A stretch of DNA of 28,858 bases from an uncultured Collinsella sp. (lineage in GTDB: Bacteria; Actinomycetota; Coriobacteriia; Coriobacteriales; Coriobacteriaceae), in assembly GCA_900758885.1 (NCBI GenBank), contig CAAETD010000049.1:1-28858 (forward strand). Reading direction: 5' to 3'. The position numbers and the translations under genes are program-made. The notes beneath the pieces are model-generated. The model was not told the DNA's origin and did not search any database. It saw nothing but the letters and a program-made list of their open reading frames with translations. Below are positions 15,101-22,865 of the stretch, piece by piece. Position 1 is the first letter of the stretch; every line of letters begins with the position of its first letter.

Positions 15101-16051
15101 CTACTCAGCGTCGCCGGTAAACGTGGTACCGGTCTTGCCGGCAAGACCGTCACGCGCCTTCTCGAGCAGCGTGATGAGCGCCGTGCGGCCCGGCTTGCTC
15201 TCGGCAAACGTCGAGGCGGCCTGAACCTTGGGCAGCATGGAGCCACGACCGAACTCGTTGGCCTCGGACAGACGCTTTACGTCAGCCGCGGTCAGCGTGT
15301 CGAGCCACTGCTCGTGGTCGGTGCCAAAGCCAATGGCAACCTTCTCCACGGCCGTCAGGATAATCAGGGCATCGGCGTCGAGCTGCTCGGCGAGCTTCTC
15401 GGCCGCAAAGTCCTTATCGATGACGGCGGCAGCGCCCTTAAGGTGGTTGCCCTGGGCCTTGGTGACGGGAATACCGCCACCGCCGCAGGAGATCACCACG
15501 TGGTTGGACTCGACGAGCGACTTGATGGTGTCGAGCTCGACGATGTTCACGGGCTTGGGCGAGGCAACCACGCGACGGAAGCCCTGCTTCTCGTCGTGGA
15601 TGAACTGGTAGCCGCGGTCGGCCTCCAGCTCCTTGGCCTCGGCCTCGCTCATCCACGGACCAATCGGCTTGACCGGGTCGGCAAAGGCCGGGTCGTCTGC
15701 CGCAACCTCGACCTGGGTGAGCACGGTGGCGACACCCTTGTCGATATTGCGGTCGAGCATTTCCTCGCGCAGCGCATTTTGCAGGTCATAGCCAATGTAG
15801 CCCTGGCTCATGGCGCCGCAAACGGACAAGGGGCAGGGAACGTACTTCTGAGGATTAGAGCGCGTGAGCTCAGCCATCGCGTTGGCGATCATGCCCACCT
15901 GGGGACCGTTGCCATGCACGACGACGACCTCGTTGCCCTCCTCGATCAGGTCGACGATAGCCTTGGAAGTCGTCTTGACGGCCTCCATCTGCTCGGGAAG
16001 GTTGGCGCCGAGGGCGTTTCCGCCCAGGGCGACAACGATACGCTTAGCCAT
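15101..16051 (-). CDS. arcC: Carbamate kinase
   Basis: Carbamoyl phosphate + ADP gives ATP + carbamate (to CO2 and NH3); 316 residues, amino acid kinase fold. The N-terminal VVALGGNALG at 6-15, VVVHGNGPQVG, the CPLSVCGAMSQGYIGY segment, ISCGGGGIPVT and ALIILTAVEKVAIGFGT are family signatures. It starts 14 bases after ygeW and likely recovers ATP from carbamoyl phosphate made by YgeW. The same pairing (yqeA with ygeW) occurs in E. coli. A partial terminator follows. Confidence 0.95.
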   Translation of the reverse strand: MAKRIVVALGGNALGANLPEQMEAVKTTSKAIVDLIEEGNEVVVVHGNGPQVGMIANAMAELTRSNPQKYVPCPLSVCGAMSQGYIGYDLQNALREEMLDRNIDKGVATVLTQVEVAADDPAFADPVKPIGPWMSEAEAKELEADRGYQFIHDEKQGFRRVVASPKPVNIVELDTIKSLVESNHVVISCGGGGIPVTKAQGNHLKGAAAVIDKDFAAEKLAEQLDADALIILTAVEKVAIGFGTDHEQWLDTLTAADVKRLSEANEFGRGSMLPKVQAASTFAESKPGRTALITLLEKARDGLAGKTGTTFTGDAE

Positions 16052-16065
16052 TTCTCAGCCCAGCT

Positions 16066-17268
16066 TTAGGCCTGGAACCAACGGGCGGTGTTGCGCTCGT
16101 CGAGGGCCTTGAGGGTAGCGGCGGGATCGGCAACCTTCTGCAGGAACATCATGGCTGCGATGGCGTACGGCTTGTAGCTGGCCTCCTTGTACATGCCCAC
16201 GCGGTGCATGTCGAAGACGTCGGCGTTAACCTCGCCGTGCTCGCAAGAGACACCGGAGATGTCGGCGGGCAGCGGGTGCATAAAGATAGTGTCCTGGCCG
16301 TTGGCGGTCTTCTCCATGAGCTCGGTCGTGGAGCACCAGTCCTGATGGGTGGCGTTCTGGGCGAGCAGCTCCTTCTCGAGCGCTGCGATGCCGGCGTCGT
16401 CGCCCTCGGCGTACAGGTTGGTACGCTTCTCCATGGCGGCAAACGGAGCCCAGCTCTTGGGGATCACGATGTCGGCGCCCTCGAAGGCCTCGGCCATGGT
16501 GTTGACCTGCTTAAAGGTGGTGCCGGACTCGGCGGCGTAGCCCTTGGCGCGCTCAACGACCTCGGGCATGAGGTCATAGCCCTCGGGATGGGCCAGGGTG
16601 ACGTCCATGCCAAAGCGGGGCAGCAGGCTGATCAGCGACTGCGGGCAGGACAGCGGCTTGCCGTAAGAGGGCGAATAGGCCCAGGTAACGGCAACCTTCT
16701 TGCCCTTGAGGTTCTCAAGACCGCCAAACTCGTTGATGAGGTAGAGCATGTCGGCAGAGGACTGCGTGGGGTGATCGGAGTCGGACTGCAGGGAGATGAG
16801 CGTGGGACGGTGATCCAGAACGCCATCCTCGTAGGCCTGCTGCACAGACTCGGAGACCTCGGCCATATAGGCGTCGCCCTTTCCGATGTACATGTCGTCG
16901 CGGATGCCGATGACGTCGGCCATGAAGGAAATCATGGTAGCGGTCTCGCGGACGGTCTCGCCGTGAGCGATCTGGGACTTCTTCTCGTCCAGGTCCTGCA
17001 GCTCAAGGCCGAGCAGGTTGGCGGCCTTAGAGAAGGAGAAGCGCGTACGGGTGGAGTTGTCGCGGAACAGGGAGACGGCCAGGCCCGAGTCGAAGATCTT
17101 GGACGAAACGTTGTTCTCACGCAGCTCGCGCAGGGCGTCGGCGACGATGTAGAGAGCCTTGAGCTCATCGGTGGTCTTGTCCCAAGTGTGCAGGAAATCG
17201 CTGCCGTACATACCCTTAAAATCGAGGCCGTTCAGCTGCTCGACGAGCTCGGTAAACTTAGCGTCCAT
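16066..17268 (-). CDS. ygeW: Knotted carbamoyltransferase YgeW
   Basis: Member of the aspartate/ornithine carbamoyltransferase superfamily, 400 residues (E. coli YgeW is about 396). The carbamoyl phosphate loop STRTR is at 72-76, HPTQ at 166-169 and HPLPAD at 331-336. The natural substrate of the family has long been unclear; in the degradative direction it would split a ureido compound into carbamoyl phosphate and an amine. I start at the ATG at 17268 with AAAGGA upstream, because the 63 residues before it in the open frame are Pro/Ala/Arg-rich and unlike the family. It follows ygeY after about 200 bases that hold a direct repeat and a G8 tract. Confidence 0.94.
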   Translation of the reverse strand: MDAKFTELVEQLNGLDFKGMYGSDFLHTWDKTTDELKALYIVADALRELRENNVSSKIFDSGLAVSLFRDNSTRTRFSFSKAANLLGLELQDLDEKKSQIAHGETVRETATMISFMADVIGIRDDMYIGKGDAYMAEVSESVQQAYEDGVLDHRPTLISLQSDSDHPTQSSADMLYLINEFGGLENLKGKKVAVTWAYSPSYGKPLSCPQSLISLLPRFGMDVTLAHPEGYDLMPEVVERAKGYAAESGTTFKQVNTMAEAFEGADIVIPKSWAPFAAMEKRTNLYAEGDDAGIAALEKELLAQNATHQDWCSTTELMEKTANGQDTIFMHPLPADISGVSCEHGEVNADVFDMHRVGMYKEASYKPYAIAAMMFLQKVADPAATLKALDERNTARWFQA

Positions 17269-17398
17269 GGAAATGTCCTTTCTAAAGATGAAACGATCAC
17301 AATGAGTAGATGTGCTCCGGCATGCGCGTGTGGCTAGAACATGCAGAGCACCATGACGAGGACCCGCCACCGTTGAGGAAGCATGGGAGATAACGACC

Positions 17399-17456
17399 GC
17401 GGGCCCCAAGTCAACAGGGGGGGGTGCCGGGGACACGAGCGGCCCCCAGCTCAACA
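17399..17456. repeat. Imperfect 18-bp direct repeat and G8 tract upstream of ygeW
   Basis: Units at 17399-17416 and 17439-17456 agree at 15 of 18 positions with a 40-base period (GCGG-CCCCA--TCAACA). Between them lies a run of eight G residues (17417-17424). On the transcribed minus strand one unit contains TTGACT, a -35-like hexamer, but no good -10 follows at normal spacing. The rest of the ygeY-ygeW gap shows no clear terminator. Confidence 0.6.
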
Positions 17457-17472
17457 AAATCGAGGAATGGGA

Positions 17473-18858
17473 CTAATCGATCTTGTTGTTGGTCAGACCG
17501 GCGCGGAACACGGTGGCGTCGCCATCGGCCTGGCTCGGATCGTAGAGGTTCAGGGCAGCCACATACATGGCGGCAGCGGTGACCAGGTCGTCCTTGTAGG
17601 TGACCTCGTTGGGAGCGTGAGCCTGAGACTCGGCACCCGGGCCAAAGCCCACGCAGGGGATGCCGTAGCGGCCCTGGATGGAAACGCAGTTCGTGGAGAA
17701 GGTCCACTTGTCGCACAGCGGACGACCGGTGCGCTTGTCCATGCTGGGCTCGCAGCCGATGCGCTCGTCACCAAACATGGCCTTATGGGCGTCGACGAGG
17801 GCCTTGACGTGCGGAGCGGTCTCCTTGTTGATCCACGTGGGGAAGTAAGCCTCGGTCTCGTAGACCTCGCCGGTCCAGGACGGACGGTCGTACATGTACA
17901 TGGAGACCTTCACGTCGTCGCCGTACTTCTTGGCAGCCGGCAGGTTGCGGATCTCGTCCAGGCAGGACTCCCAGGTTTCACCGGCGGTCATGCGACGGTC
18001 GATGGAGATGGCGCAGGAGTCGGCCACGGCGCAACGGCTGGGGCTGGTGTAGAAGATCTGGCTGACGGTGCAGGTGCCGCGGCCCAGGAAGCGGGCATCC
18101 TCGAAGTGCTCGGGATTGTACTTGGGGTCGAGCATCTTGACGAGACCCTTGATGTCGGTCGACTCGTCGCAGCCGTTGTTGTTGAGGGCGCGGACGTCGG
18201 CGATGATGTCGGCCATCTTGTAGATGGCGTTGTCGCCGCGGTCGGGAGCGGAGCCGTGGCAGGAGGTGCCGTGAACGTCGACGCGGATCTCCATGCGGCC
18301 GCGGTGACCGCGGTAGATGCCGCCGTCGGTGGGCTCGGTGGAAATGACGAACTCGGGCTTAATGCCATCCTTGTTGTAGATGTACTGCCAGCACATGCCG
18401 TCGCAGTCCTCTTCCTGGACGGTGCCGACGACCATGATCTTGTAGCCCTCGGGGATGAGGCCCATGTCCTTCATCATCTTGGCAGCGTAGGTAGCAGAAG
18501 CCATGCCGCCCTCCTGGTCGGAGCCGCCGCGGCCGTAGATGATCTCGTCGGTCTCGTAGCCCTCATAGGGATCGGCGTCCCAGTTCTCGATGTTGCCGAT
18601 GCCGACGGTGTCGATGTGGGAGTCGATGGCGATGATCTTGTCGCCCTCGCCCATAAAGCCCATAACGTTGCCCAGGCCGTCGACCTTGACCTCGTCATAG
18701 CCAAGGCTCTCCATCTCGGCCTTAATGCAGGCAACAACCTCACCTTCCTCGCAAGACTCAGAGGGGTGGGAGATCATAGCGCGCAGGAAGCGGGTCATAT
18801 CAGCACGATGGGACTCAGCAGCAGCCTTGATTGCGTCGAAATCGAGTTCTTTAGCCAT
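17473..18858 (-). CDS. ygeY: YgeY, selenium-metabolism-linked M20 hydrolase
   Basis: M20/M28-type zinc amidohydrolase of the YgeY family, named for its co-occurrence with selenium-dependent hydroxylase genes. The 461 residues are longer than E. coli YgeY (about 400). Expected metal and catalytic residues are visible: His81 and Asp83 in IDSHIDT, Asp114 in GGSDQEGG, Glu149-Glu150 in TVQEED, and a late His in ESQAHAPNE. Likely job is hydrolysis of an acyl- or carbamoyl-amide intermediate; the substrate is not defined by sequence. Its start ATG follows GAAAGG. It lies between ygeX (74-base gap) and ygeW. Confidence 0.92.
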   Translation of the reverse strand: MAKELDFDAIKAAAESHRADMTRFLRAMISHPSESCEEGEVVACIKAEMESLGYDEVKVDGLGNVMGFMGEGDKIIAIDSHIDTVGIGNIENWDADPYEGYETDEIIYGRGGSDQEGGMASATYAAKMMKDMGLIPEGYKIMVVGTVQEEDCDGMCWQYIYNKDGIKPEFVISTEPTDGGIYRGHRGRMEIRVDVHGTSCHGSAPDRGDNAIYKMADIIADVRALNNNGCDESTDIKGLVKMLDPKYNPEHFEDARFLGRGTCTVSQIFYTSPSRCAVADSCAISIDRRMTAGETWESCLDEIRNLPAAKKYGDDVKVSMYMYDRPSWTGEVYETEAYFPTWINKETAPHVKALVDAHKAMFGDERIGCEPSMDKRTGRPLCDKWTFSTNCVSIQGRYGIPCVGFGPGAESQAHAPNEVTYKDDLVTAAAMYVAALNLYDPSQADGDATVFRAGLTNNKID

Positions 18859-18932
18859 TGTTCATAACCTTTCAAACGAAGGAATCTACCTGTGAGGTGG
18901 CGGAGCGATACCTATTTACTCCGCCCTAACGA

Positions 18933-20147
18933 TTAGCAAGTGGGATATTCGCCTTCCCAAACAATGCGGCGATACTGGTCGGGATCGGTGTCGCCCTCGG
19001 TGGAGAAGCAGAGCACGGAGCTCGTCTTGTCCAGGCCGATGAGTTCCTTGAGCTCGGCGTACTCGGGATCGAGCATGAGGGTCTCGACCAGGCCGGTGGT
19101 CACAGCGCCGGACTCGCCGGAGATGACGCGCGGGTCGCCCTTCTCGGGAGCGCCCAGGGTGCGCATGCCGCGAGCGGTGACCCAGTCGGGGCAGGACACG
19201 AAAGCGGTGGTGTGGTTGCGCAGGATATCCCAGCCCAGGATGTTGGGCTCGCCGCAGCACAGGCCCGCCATGATGGAGGGCATGTCGCCGTCCACGATGC
19301 GCGGATCGCCGTCGCCGGCGGCAGCGCCCTTGTACAGGCAGGCGGCAGGTGCGCACTCAACCACGACGAAGGTGGGCGGGTTATCGGGATACAGGTTGGT
19401 GAAATAGCCCACCACGGCGCCGGCGAGCGAACCCACGCCAGCCTGGACAAACACGTGCGTCGGGCGGTTGATGGCCATCTCGCGCAGCTGCTCGGCAGCC
19501 TCAGAAGCCATGGTGCCGTAACCCTCCATGATCCAGGACGGAATCTTCTCGTAGCCCTCCCAAGCGGTGTCCTGAACGATGACGCCGCGCTCGCAGGCAT
19601 CGGCCTCGGCGGCGGCCATGCGCACGCACTCGTCGTAGTTGACCTCTTCGATGGTCACCGTGGCGCCCTCGGCGGCGATGTTATCGAAGCGGGGCTTGGT
19701 GGAACCCTTGGGCATGTGCACGACGGCCTTCTGGCCCAGCTTGTTGGCAGCCCATGCCACGCCGCGGCCATGGTTGCCGTCGGTGGCGGTAAAGAAGGTG
19801 GCCTGACCAAAGTCCTTGGCAAGCTGATCGGAGGTCAGGTAATCGAAGGTGCACTCGGCAACGTCCTTGCCGGTCTCGTCGGCAATGTAGTTGGCCATGG
19901 CAAACGAGCCGCCCAGGACCTTAAAGGCGTTGAGGCCAAAGCGATAGCTCTCGTCCTTAACGCACAGGTTGGACAGGCCCAGGCGCGCGGCCTGGCCATC
20001 CAGGCGGGCAAGCGGAGTGACGGTGTACTGGGGGAACGACTGGTGGAAGGCACGGGCCTTCTTCACGTGGTCGAGGCTCATGATTCCCAAGTGCTTATCA
20101 TCGCTCTTGGGCATCGTGTTGCCCGCCCACTGGATCTTATCGGCCAT
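18933..20147 (-). CDS. ygeX: Diaminopropionate ammonia-lyase
   Basis: PLP enzyme that cleaves 2,3-diaminopropionate to pyruvate and two ammonia; 404 residues, fold type II. The Schiff-base lysine is Lys76 in FGLNAFKVLGG; TDGNHGRGVAWAA is the PLP phosphate/substrate loop, and VQAGVGSLAGAVVGY is the glycine-rich segment. First gene of the minus-strand run, with AGGAG eight bases before the ATG and a 276-base regulatory gap to a divergent regulator. This enzyme gives the locus its clearest metabolic end point: pyruvate and nitrogen. Confidence 0.95.
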   Translation of the reverse strand: MADKIQWAGNTMPKSDDKHLGIMSLDHVKKARAFHQSFPQYTVTPLARLDGQAARLGLSNLCVKDESYRFGLNAFKVLGGSFAMANYIADETGKDVAECTFDYLTSDQLAKDFGQATFFTATDGNHGRGVAWAANKLGQKAVVHMPKGSTKPRFDNIAAEGATVTIEEVNYDECVRMAAAEADACERGVIVQDTAWEGYEKIPSWIMEGYGTMASEAAEQLREMAINRPTHVFVQAGVGSLAGAVVGYFTNLYPDNPPTFVVVECAPAACLYKGAAAGDGDPRIVDGDMPSIMAGLCCGEPNILGWDILRNHTTAFVSCPDWVTARGMRTLGAPEKGDPRVISGESGAVTTGLVETLMLDPEYAELKELIGLDKTSSVLCFSTEGDTDPDQYRRIVWEGEYPTC

Positions 20148-20239
20148 ACGGTGAACTCCTTAAGTCCTCTCTTGCCGGCCCCCGCATACGCGTTTCAGCC
20201 CATTCCCATTCATGCGACTGAACTTTTATGTGGATGCCA

Positions 20240-20305
20240 AACAAAAAGTTTGTTAGCACTGTTCTATCACACTTTTTGATTGGAAAACCTAACAAATTGT
20301 TTGTT
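20240..20305. promoter_or_regulatory. Twin palindromic operators between ygeX and its regulator
   Basis: Two identical-armed palindromes, AACAAA-N3-TTTGTT, lie at 20240-20254 and 20291-20305, centres 51 bases apart, close to five helical turns. A lone TTTGTT half-site is at 20361-20366. They sit in the gap (20148-20423) between divergent ygeX and the YheO/DauR-type regulator, exactly where its operators would be expected. Promoter hexamers in the gap are ambiguous, so which site represses or activates cannot be told. Confidence 0.7.
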
Positions 20306-20423
20306 GCCGTAATCGGTACTTTTTCGCTGCCGAACGGTCATGAATTGCCTTGTTGATGGATTTGTTTGCGGTCAAGTGTGGTTTATGGCAAAGTGTGCCC
20401 AAACTAATTTTTAGGAAGGCACC

Positions 20424-21077
20424 ATGACCCCCGCACAGATTGAGTTTTACAAGCGCCTCGCACACGGCCTGGCGCTCCAATTTGGCCCCAACTGCGAAGT
20501 CGTCGTCCACGATCTGGAGACCGAGGACGTGGACCACTCCATCGTAGTGATCGAAAACGGTCACGTCAGCGGGCGCAAACTGGGTGACGGCCCCAGCCAT
20601 ATTGTGTTTGAGTCCATGCACGAGGGCAGCACCGACGTACACGACCGCGAGCCGTACCTCACTAAAACCACCGATGGCAAGCTGCTCAAGTCCTCGACCA
20701 TCTTTATCCGCAACGACGAAGGCAAGCCCGTCGGCATTTTGGGCATCAACTTTGACATTACGCTTATGAAGGCTTTTGAGCGCTCGCTCGACGCTTTCAC
20801 CGGCACCGGCGGCACGGGCTATACCGAGCCCGAGCCCATTACCAAGAACATCGGCGACCTGCTCGAGGACCTGCTGCACGAGTGCGAGCAGTTTGTGGGC
20901 AAGCCCGCGGCACTCATGACCAAAGACGAGCGCATTCGTGCCATTGGCTACCTCGACCGTCGCGGCGCCTTCCTCATTTCCAAGTCGAGCGAGCGCGCCT
21001 GCGAGTTCTTTGGCATCTCCAAGTACAGCTTCTATAGCTACCTCAATGAGGCCAAGGCGGCGGCCGGCGACAAGTAG
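20424..21077 (+). CDS. YheO/DauR-type PAS-like transcriptional regulator
   Basis: Regulator of 217 residues. The N-terminal YheO-like PAS domain (about 5-120) includes FGPNCEVVVHDLE, IENGHVSGRKLGD and GKPVGILGINFDIT. The C-terminal HTH (about 170-213) includes DERIRAIGYLDRRGAFLISKSSERACEFFGISKYSFYSYL, of the DauR-like HTH_22 type. DauR in Pseudomonas represses D-arginine catabolism and senses an arginine-related ligand; here the divergent neighbour ygeX suggests control of the catabolic locus. AGGAAGG precedes the ATG. Ligand unknown. Confidence 0.88.
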   Translation: MTPAQIEFYKRLAHGLALQFGPNCEVVVHDLETEDVDHSIVVIENGHVSGRKLGDGPSHIVFESMHEGSTDVHDREPYLTKTTDGKLLKSSTIFIRNDEGKPVGILGINFDITLMKAFERSLDAFTGTGGTGYTEPEPITKNIGDLLEDLLHECEQFVGKPAALMTKDERIRAIGYLDRRGAFLISKSSERACEFFGISKYSFYSYLNEAKAAAGDK

Positions 21078-21079
21078 GC

Positions 21080-21116
21080 ACTCGCCTGGATTGCCCCTCC
21101 CCTTTTGGGCGCGAGT
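21080..21116 (+). other. Hairpin after the regulator gene
   Basis: ACTCGC (21080-21085) pairs with GCGAGT (21111-21116), with an inner GCCC/GGGC stem. It starts three bases after the regulator stop. There is no U tract, so it may protect the 3' end or be a weak stop. Confidence 0.35.
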
Positions 21117-21160
21117 TCTGGAAAGCACGAATCCAAGACCGAGCAGCTTGGGAAGTTCCA

Positions 21161-21166
21161 TATAAT
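21161..21166 (+). promoter_or_regulatory. Candidate -10 element for the membrane protein gene
   Basis: A perfect TATAAT lies 34 bases before the ATG at 21201. No good -35 hexamer is found 16-18 bases upstream, so activator help or another spacing would be needed. Confidence 0.35.
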
Positions 21167-21200
21167 CGATGTCATTAGTATTTCGAAAGGATGGAACAGA

Positions 21201-22187
21201 ATGGCGTTGAGCAAGGCATCATGCACCGGTCGCGGATTGATTCCGGCAATTGGTGGACATGTGCACCGCATGTTCGATGAGGGTGAAGACGACCTGTTTT
21301 CGCTGAGCCTTGACGACGTGATGGATGATCGCCCGTGGACCGCCGACGAACTCATGAGCGGCGGGGCTCGCCCGTCAAGTCCCAATCCCGCACTTGCGCC
21401 TAAGCCCGCATCTGCGCCGACTCCTGCGCAGTCGCCTGTTTCGACGCCCGCGCCTACGCCCGCACCCACTTCGGCGCCCACGCCCGCTCCCCGCCCCGCA
21501 AGCGACCCGTCCGAGACGGCGGCATTTCTCGCTGCAGCGACGCAGGGCAAATCGGCCGACAGCACCGTTATGTACAGCGCCCAGCAGTTGCCTGTTCCTG
21601 CGGCACGCAAGCCTCCGGTCGCAAGGCTCGATGAGCCCGTTTTCCATCAGGTTGCCTACGATTCCTGGGCTGCAGCCGATCTGGATGAGACCTCTACCGG
21701 CATGCCGGCGCTCGACGTTCCAGTTAACCCGCTTTTTGCCGCCAACACGAGCGCCGCGGACTATGAGGGCGGTGCGGCATATTCCGATTATTCCGATGGC
21801 TATGCTGGCAACGGTCGCATCGAGACCGAGGATTATGGCACCGCATCGAGCGATTATCTCAACGATCCGTACGCTGCCACGCCCGCACCGGAATATGACC
21901 CGGAGGCCGCGTCCGCGCCGGCGTATACCAAAAGCACGGGCGAAGAGCGCTTCGCCGATTATTACGCCGAGGAAAAGGCGCTGCGTTTCTCGGAATTTCC
22001 GCAGGCAGTCAAGGTTGCCTTTATCGCCATTATCATTGCCCTGCTCGGTGTCATTGCGTTTGAGGGATTCCAGCTGTTCCGCGGCCCCACCCAAGCGGAG
22101 TCGGAAACCCAGCAAAAAGAGGACGATAACCAGTACCTGGACATCAACACCCTCAAGGGCGACCCCAACGACGGAGACGACGAATAA
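21201..22187 (+). CDS. Unrecognised single-pass membrane protein with Ala-Pro linker
   Basis: I do not recognise this 328-residue protein. Order of segments: a short N-terminal region with acidic stretches (FDEGEDDLFSLSLDDVMDD, about 24-42); a linker rich in Ala-Pro repeats (about 57-100); a Tyr/Asp/Ala-rich low-complexity region (about 180-250); one hydrophobic helix near 270-295 (VAFIAIIIALLGVIAFEGF); and a short acidic tail. There is no signal peptide. The long soluble part before a single helix and acidic tail suggests the N-terminus is cytoplasmic. ATG at 21201 is chosen because AAAGGA lies upstream; an in-frame start at 21105 lacks such a site. A strong terminator follows, so it is probably monocistronic. 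Confidence 0.75.
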   Translation: MALSKASCTGRGLIPAIGGHVHRMFDEGEDDLFSLSLDDVMDDRPWTADELMSGGARPSSPNPALAPKPASAPTPAQSPVSTPAPTPAPTSAPTPAPRPASDPSETAAFLAAATQGKSADSTVMYSAQQLPVPAARKPPVARLDEPVFHQVAYDSWAAADLDETSTGMPALDVPVNPLFAANTSAADYEGGAAYSDYSDGYAGNGRIETEDYGTASSDYLNDPYAATPAPEYDPEAASAPAYTKSTGEERFADYYAEEKALRFSEFPQAVKVAFIAIIIALLGVIAFEGFQLFRGPTQAESETQQKEDDNQYLDINTLKGDPNDGDDE

Positions 22188-22217
22188 CAAATGCCAAAAA
22201 TTGAGGGTCGTAGACCA

Positions 22218-22258
22218 AATCAACCCCGTGCGCTCATTGCCGCACGGGGTTGATTTTT
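22218..22258 (+). terminator. Strong rho-independent terminator
   Basis: Perfect 15-bp stem AATCAACCCCGTGCG (22218-22232) / CGCACGGGGTTGATT (22241-22255), eight-base loop, then a five-T run. It ends the membrane protein transcript. Confidence 0.92.
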
Positions 22259-22279
22259 GTCCGCGCGCGCTGATAGACT
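22250..22279 (+). promoter_or_regulatory. Candidate promoter for the riboswitch transcript
   Basis: TTGATT (22250-22255, 4/6) lies 18 bases from TAGACT (22274-22279, 4/6), with TG just before it forming an extended -10 (TGATAGACT). Start would be near 22286. The -35 overlaps the end of the preceding terminator. A small GCCCGC/GCGGGC hairpin (22287-22303) would begin the RNA. Confidence 0.45.
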
Positions 22280-22306
22280 CCATCGTGCCCGCAAGGAGCG
22301 GGCGCG

Positions 22307-22399
22307 TTTTATCCAGAGTCGGGGTAGAGAGTTGGCTCCACGATCCCGACGCCAACCGGCCAAGAGGCACGGTGGCCCTGCCAACATCGATGAAAGGAG
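22307..22399 (+). promoter_or_regulatory. SAM-I/SAM-IV clan riboswitch-like leader
   Basis: Helices fit the S-box fold: P1 TTTTATC (22307-22313) / GATGAAA (22389-22395, one G-U); AGAG at the P1/P2 junction; P2 GTCGGG (22318-22323) / CCCGAC (22345-22350) around a GAGAGTTGGC...CACGA loop like the S-box kink-turn arm; GCCAACC (22351-22357), equivalent to the conserved GCAACC; P3 ACC/GGT with inner GCC-AAGA-GGC; and a pseudoknot between the P2 loop GTTGGC (22331-22336) and GCCAAC (22380-22385). P4 is absent, as in SAM-I/IV variants. The P1 3' strand runs into AAAGGAG, so ligand binding should hide the ribosome binding site. Covariance search not run. Confidence 0.78.
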
Positions 22400-22404
22400 T
22401 CCGT

Positions 22405-22827
22405 ATGGACAATTTCTCTGTGCGCAGCGAGCGTAACTTCCACAACCTGGTCGTCAAACCGAATCACATGCATCTTCTGGATAAGCCAAATGGCTACGCG
22501 TCGGCCATGGTAAAGAGCAGTCTCTCCCACCAGATGCGCTTTACCGTGCAGGTGCTCGAGGAAGAGCTCTGTGCTGCTGGCAACCCACACGTACTGCAAA
22601 TCAAACTGCTCGGAAATAACTCTCGTGAGCCGTCCAGCTGGATGCTCTTCGCCGACGGCGCGTGCGTTGCGGACGGATCGGGCACCTTTGCCCGCGAGTG
22701 TTTCTGCGAGGGCGCCGAGGTGTTCCTGGACCTGTGCCGCGACGCCGTGCGCGCGGCAGAGCTGCGCCAGTGGAGCCAGAGGGAGTACGAGCTGTTGAGT
22801 GCGGCCCGCAGGATCGTAAGGGTGTAG
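22405..22827 (+). CDS. Unrecognised 140-residue protein behind a SAM-type leader
   Basis: No family is recognised. The protein is soluble, mixed alpha/beta in look, with four Cys (one in LCAAG, one in GACVADG, then ECFCEG region and LCRDAV) and a strongly charged C-terminal helix (RAAELRQWSQREYELLSAARRIVRV). It begins MDNFSVRSERNFHNLVVKPNHMHLL. AAAGGAG lies five bases before the ATG at the edge of the predicted riboswitch, so expression probably falls when S-adenosylmethionine is high. That would link it to methionine or SAM supply, but this is inferred from the leader only. The next gene is convergent. Confidence 0.8.
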   Translation: MDNFSVRSERNFHNLVVKPNHMHLLDKPNGYASAMVKSSLSHQMRFTVQVLEEELCAAGNPHVLQIKLLGNNSREPSSWMLFADGACVADGSGTFARECFCEGAEVFLDLCRDAVRAAELRQWSQREYELLSAARRIVRV

Positions 22828-22865
22828 ACGGGCGGACGAGCCATCGACGATTTTGAGCTGGCAAG

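Noticed and set aside
13682..16069. Plus-strand open frame of 795 codons antisense to hyuA, mocA and arcC
   Set aside because: It spans three recognisable genes on the other strand, shows no family motif, and is explained by GC-rich third positions suppressing stops in the antisense frame.
17269..17457. N-terminal extension of the ygeW frame by 63 codons
   Set aside because: Pro/Ala/Arg-rich residues unlike the family, includes the repeat region, and a good site precedes ATG 17268.
21394..22827. Plus-strand open frame of 477 codons crossing the terminator and riboswitch-like leader
   Set aside because: Runs in another frame through the membrane protein gene, a strong terminator and a structured leader; only its 3' part (ATG 22405) has a ribosome binding site.
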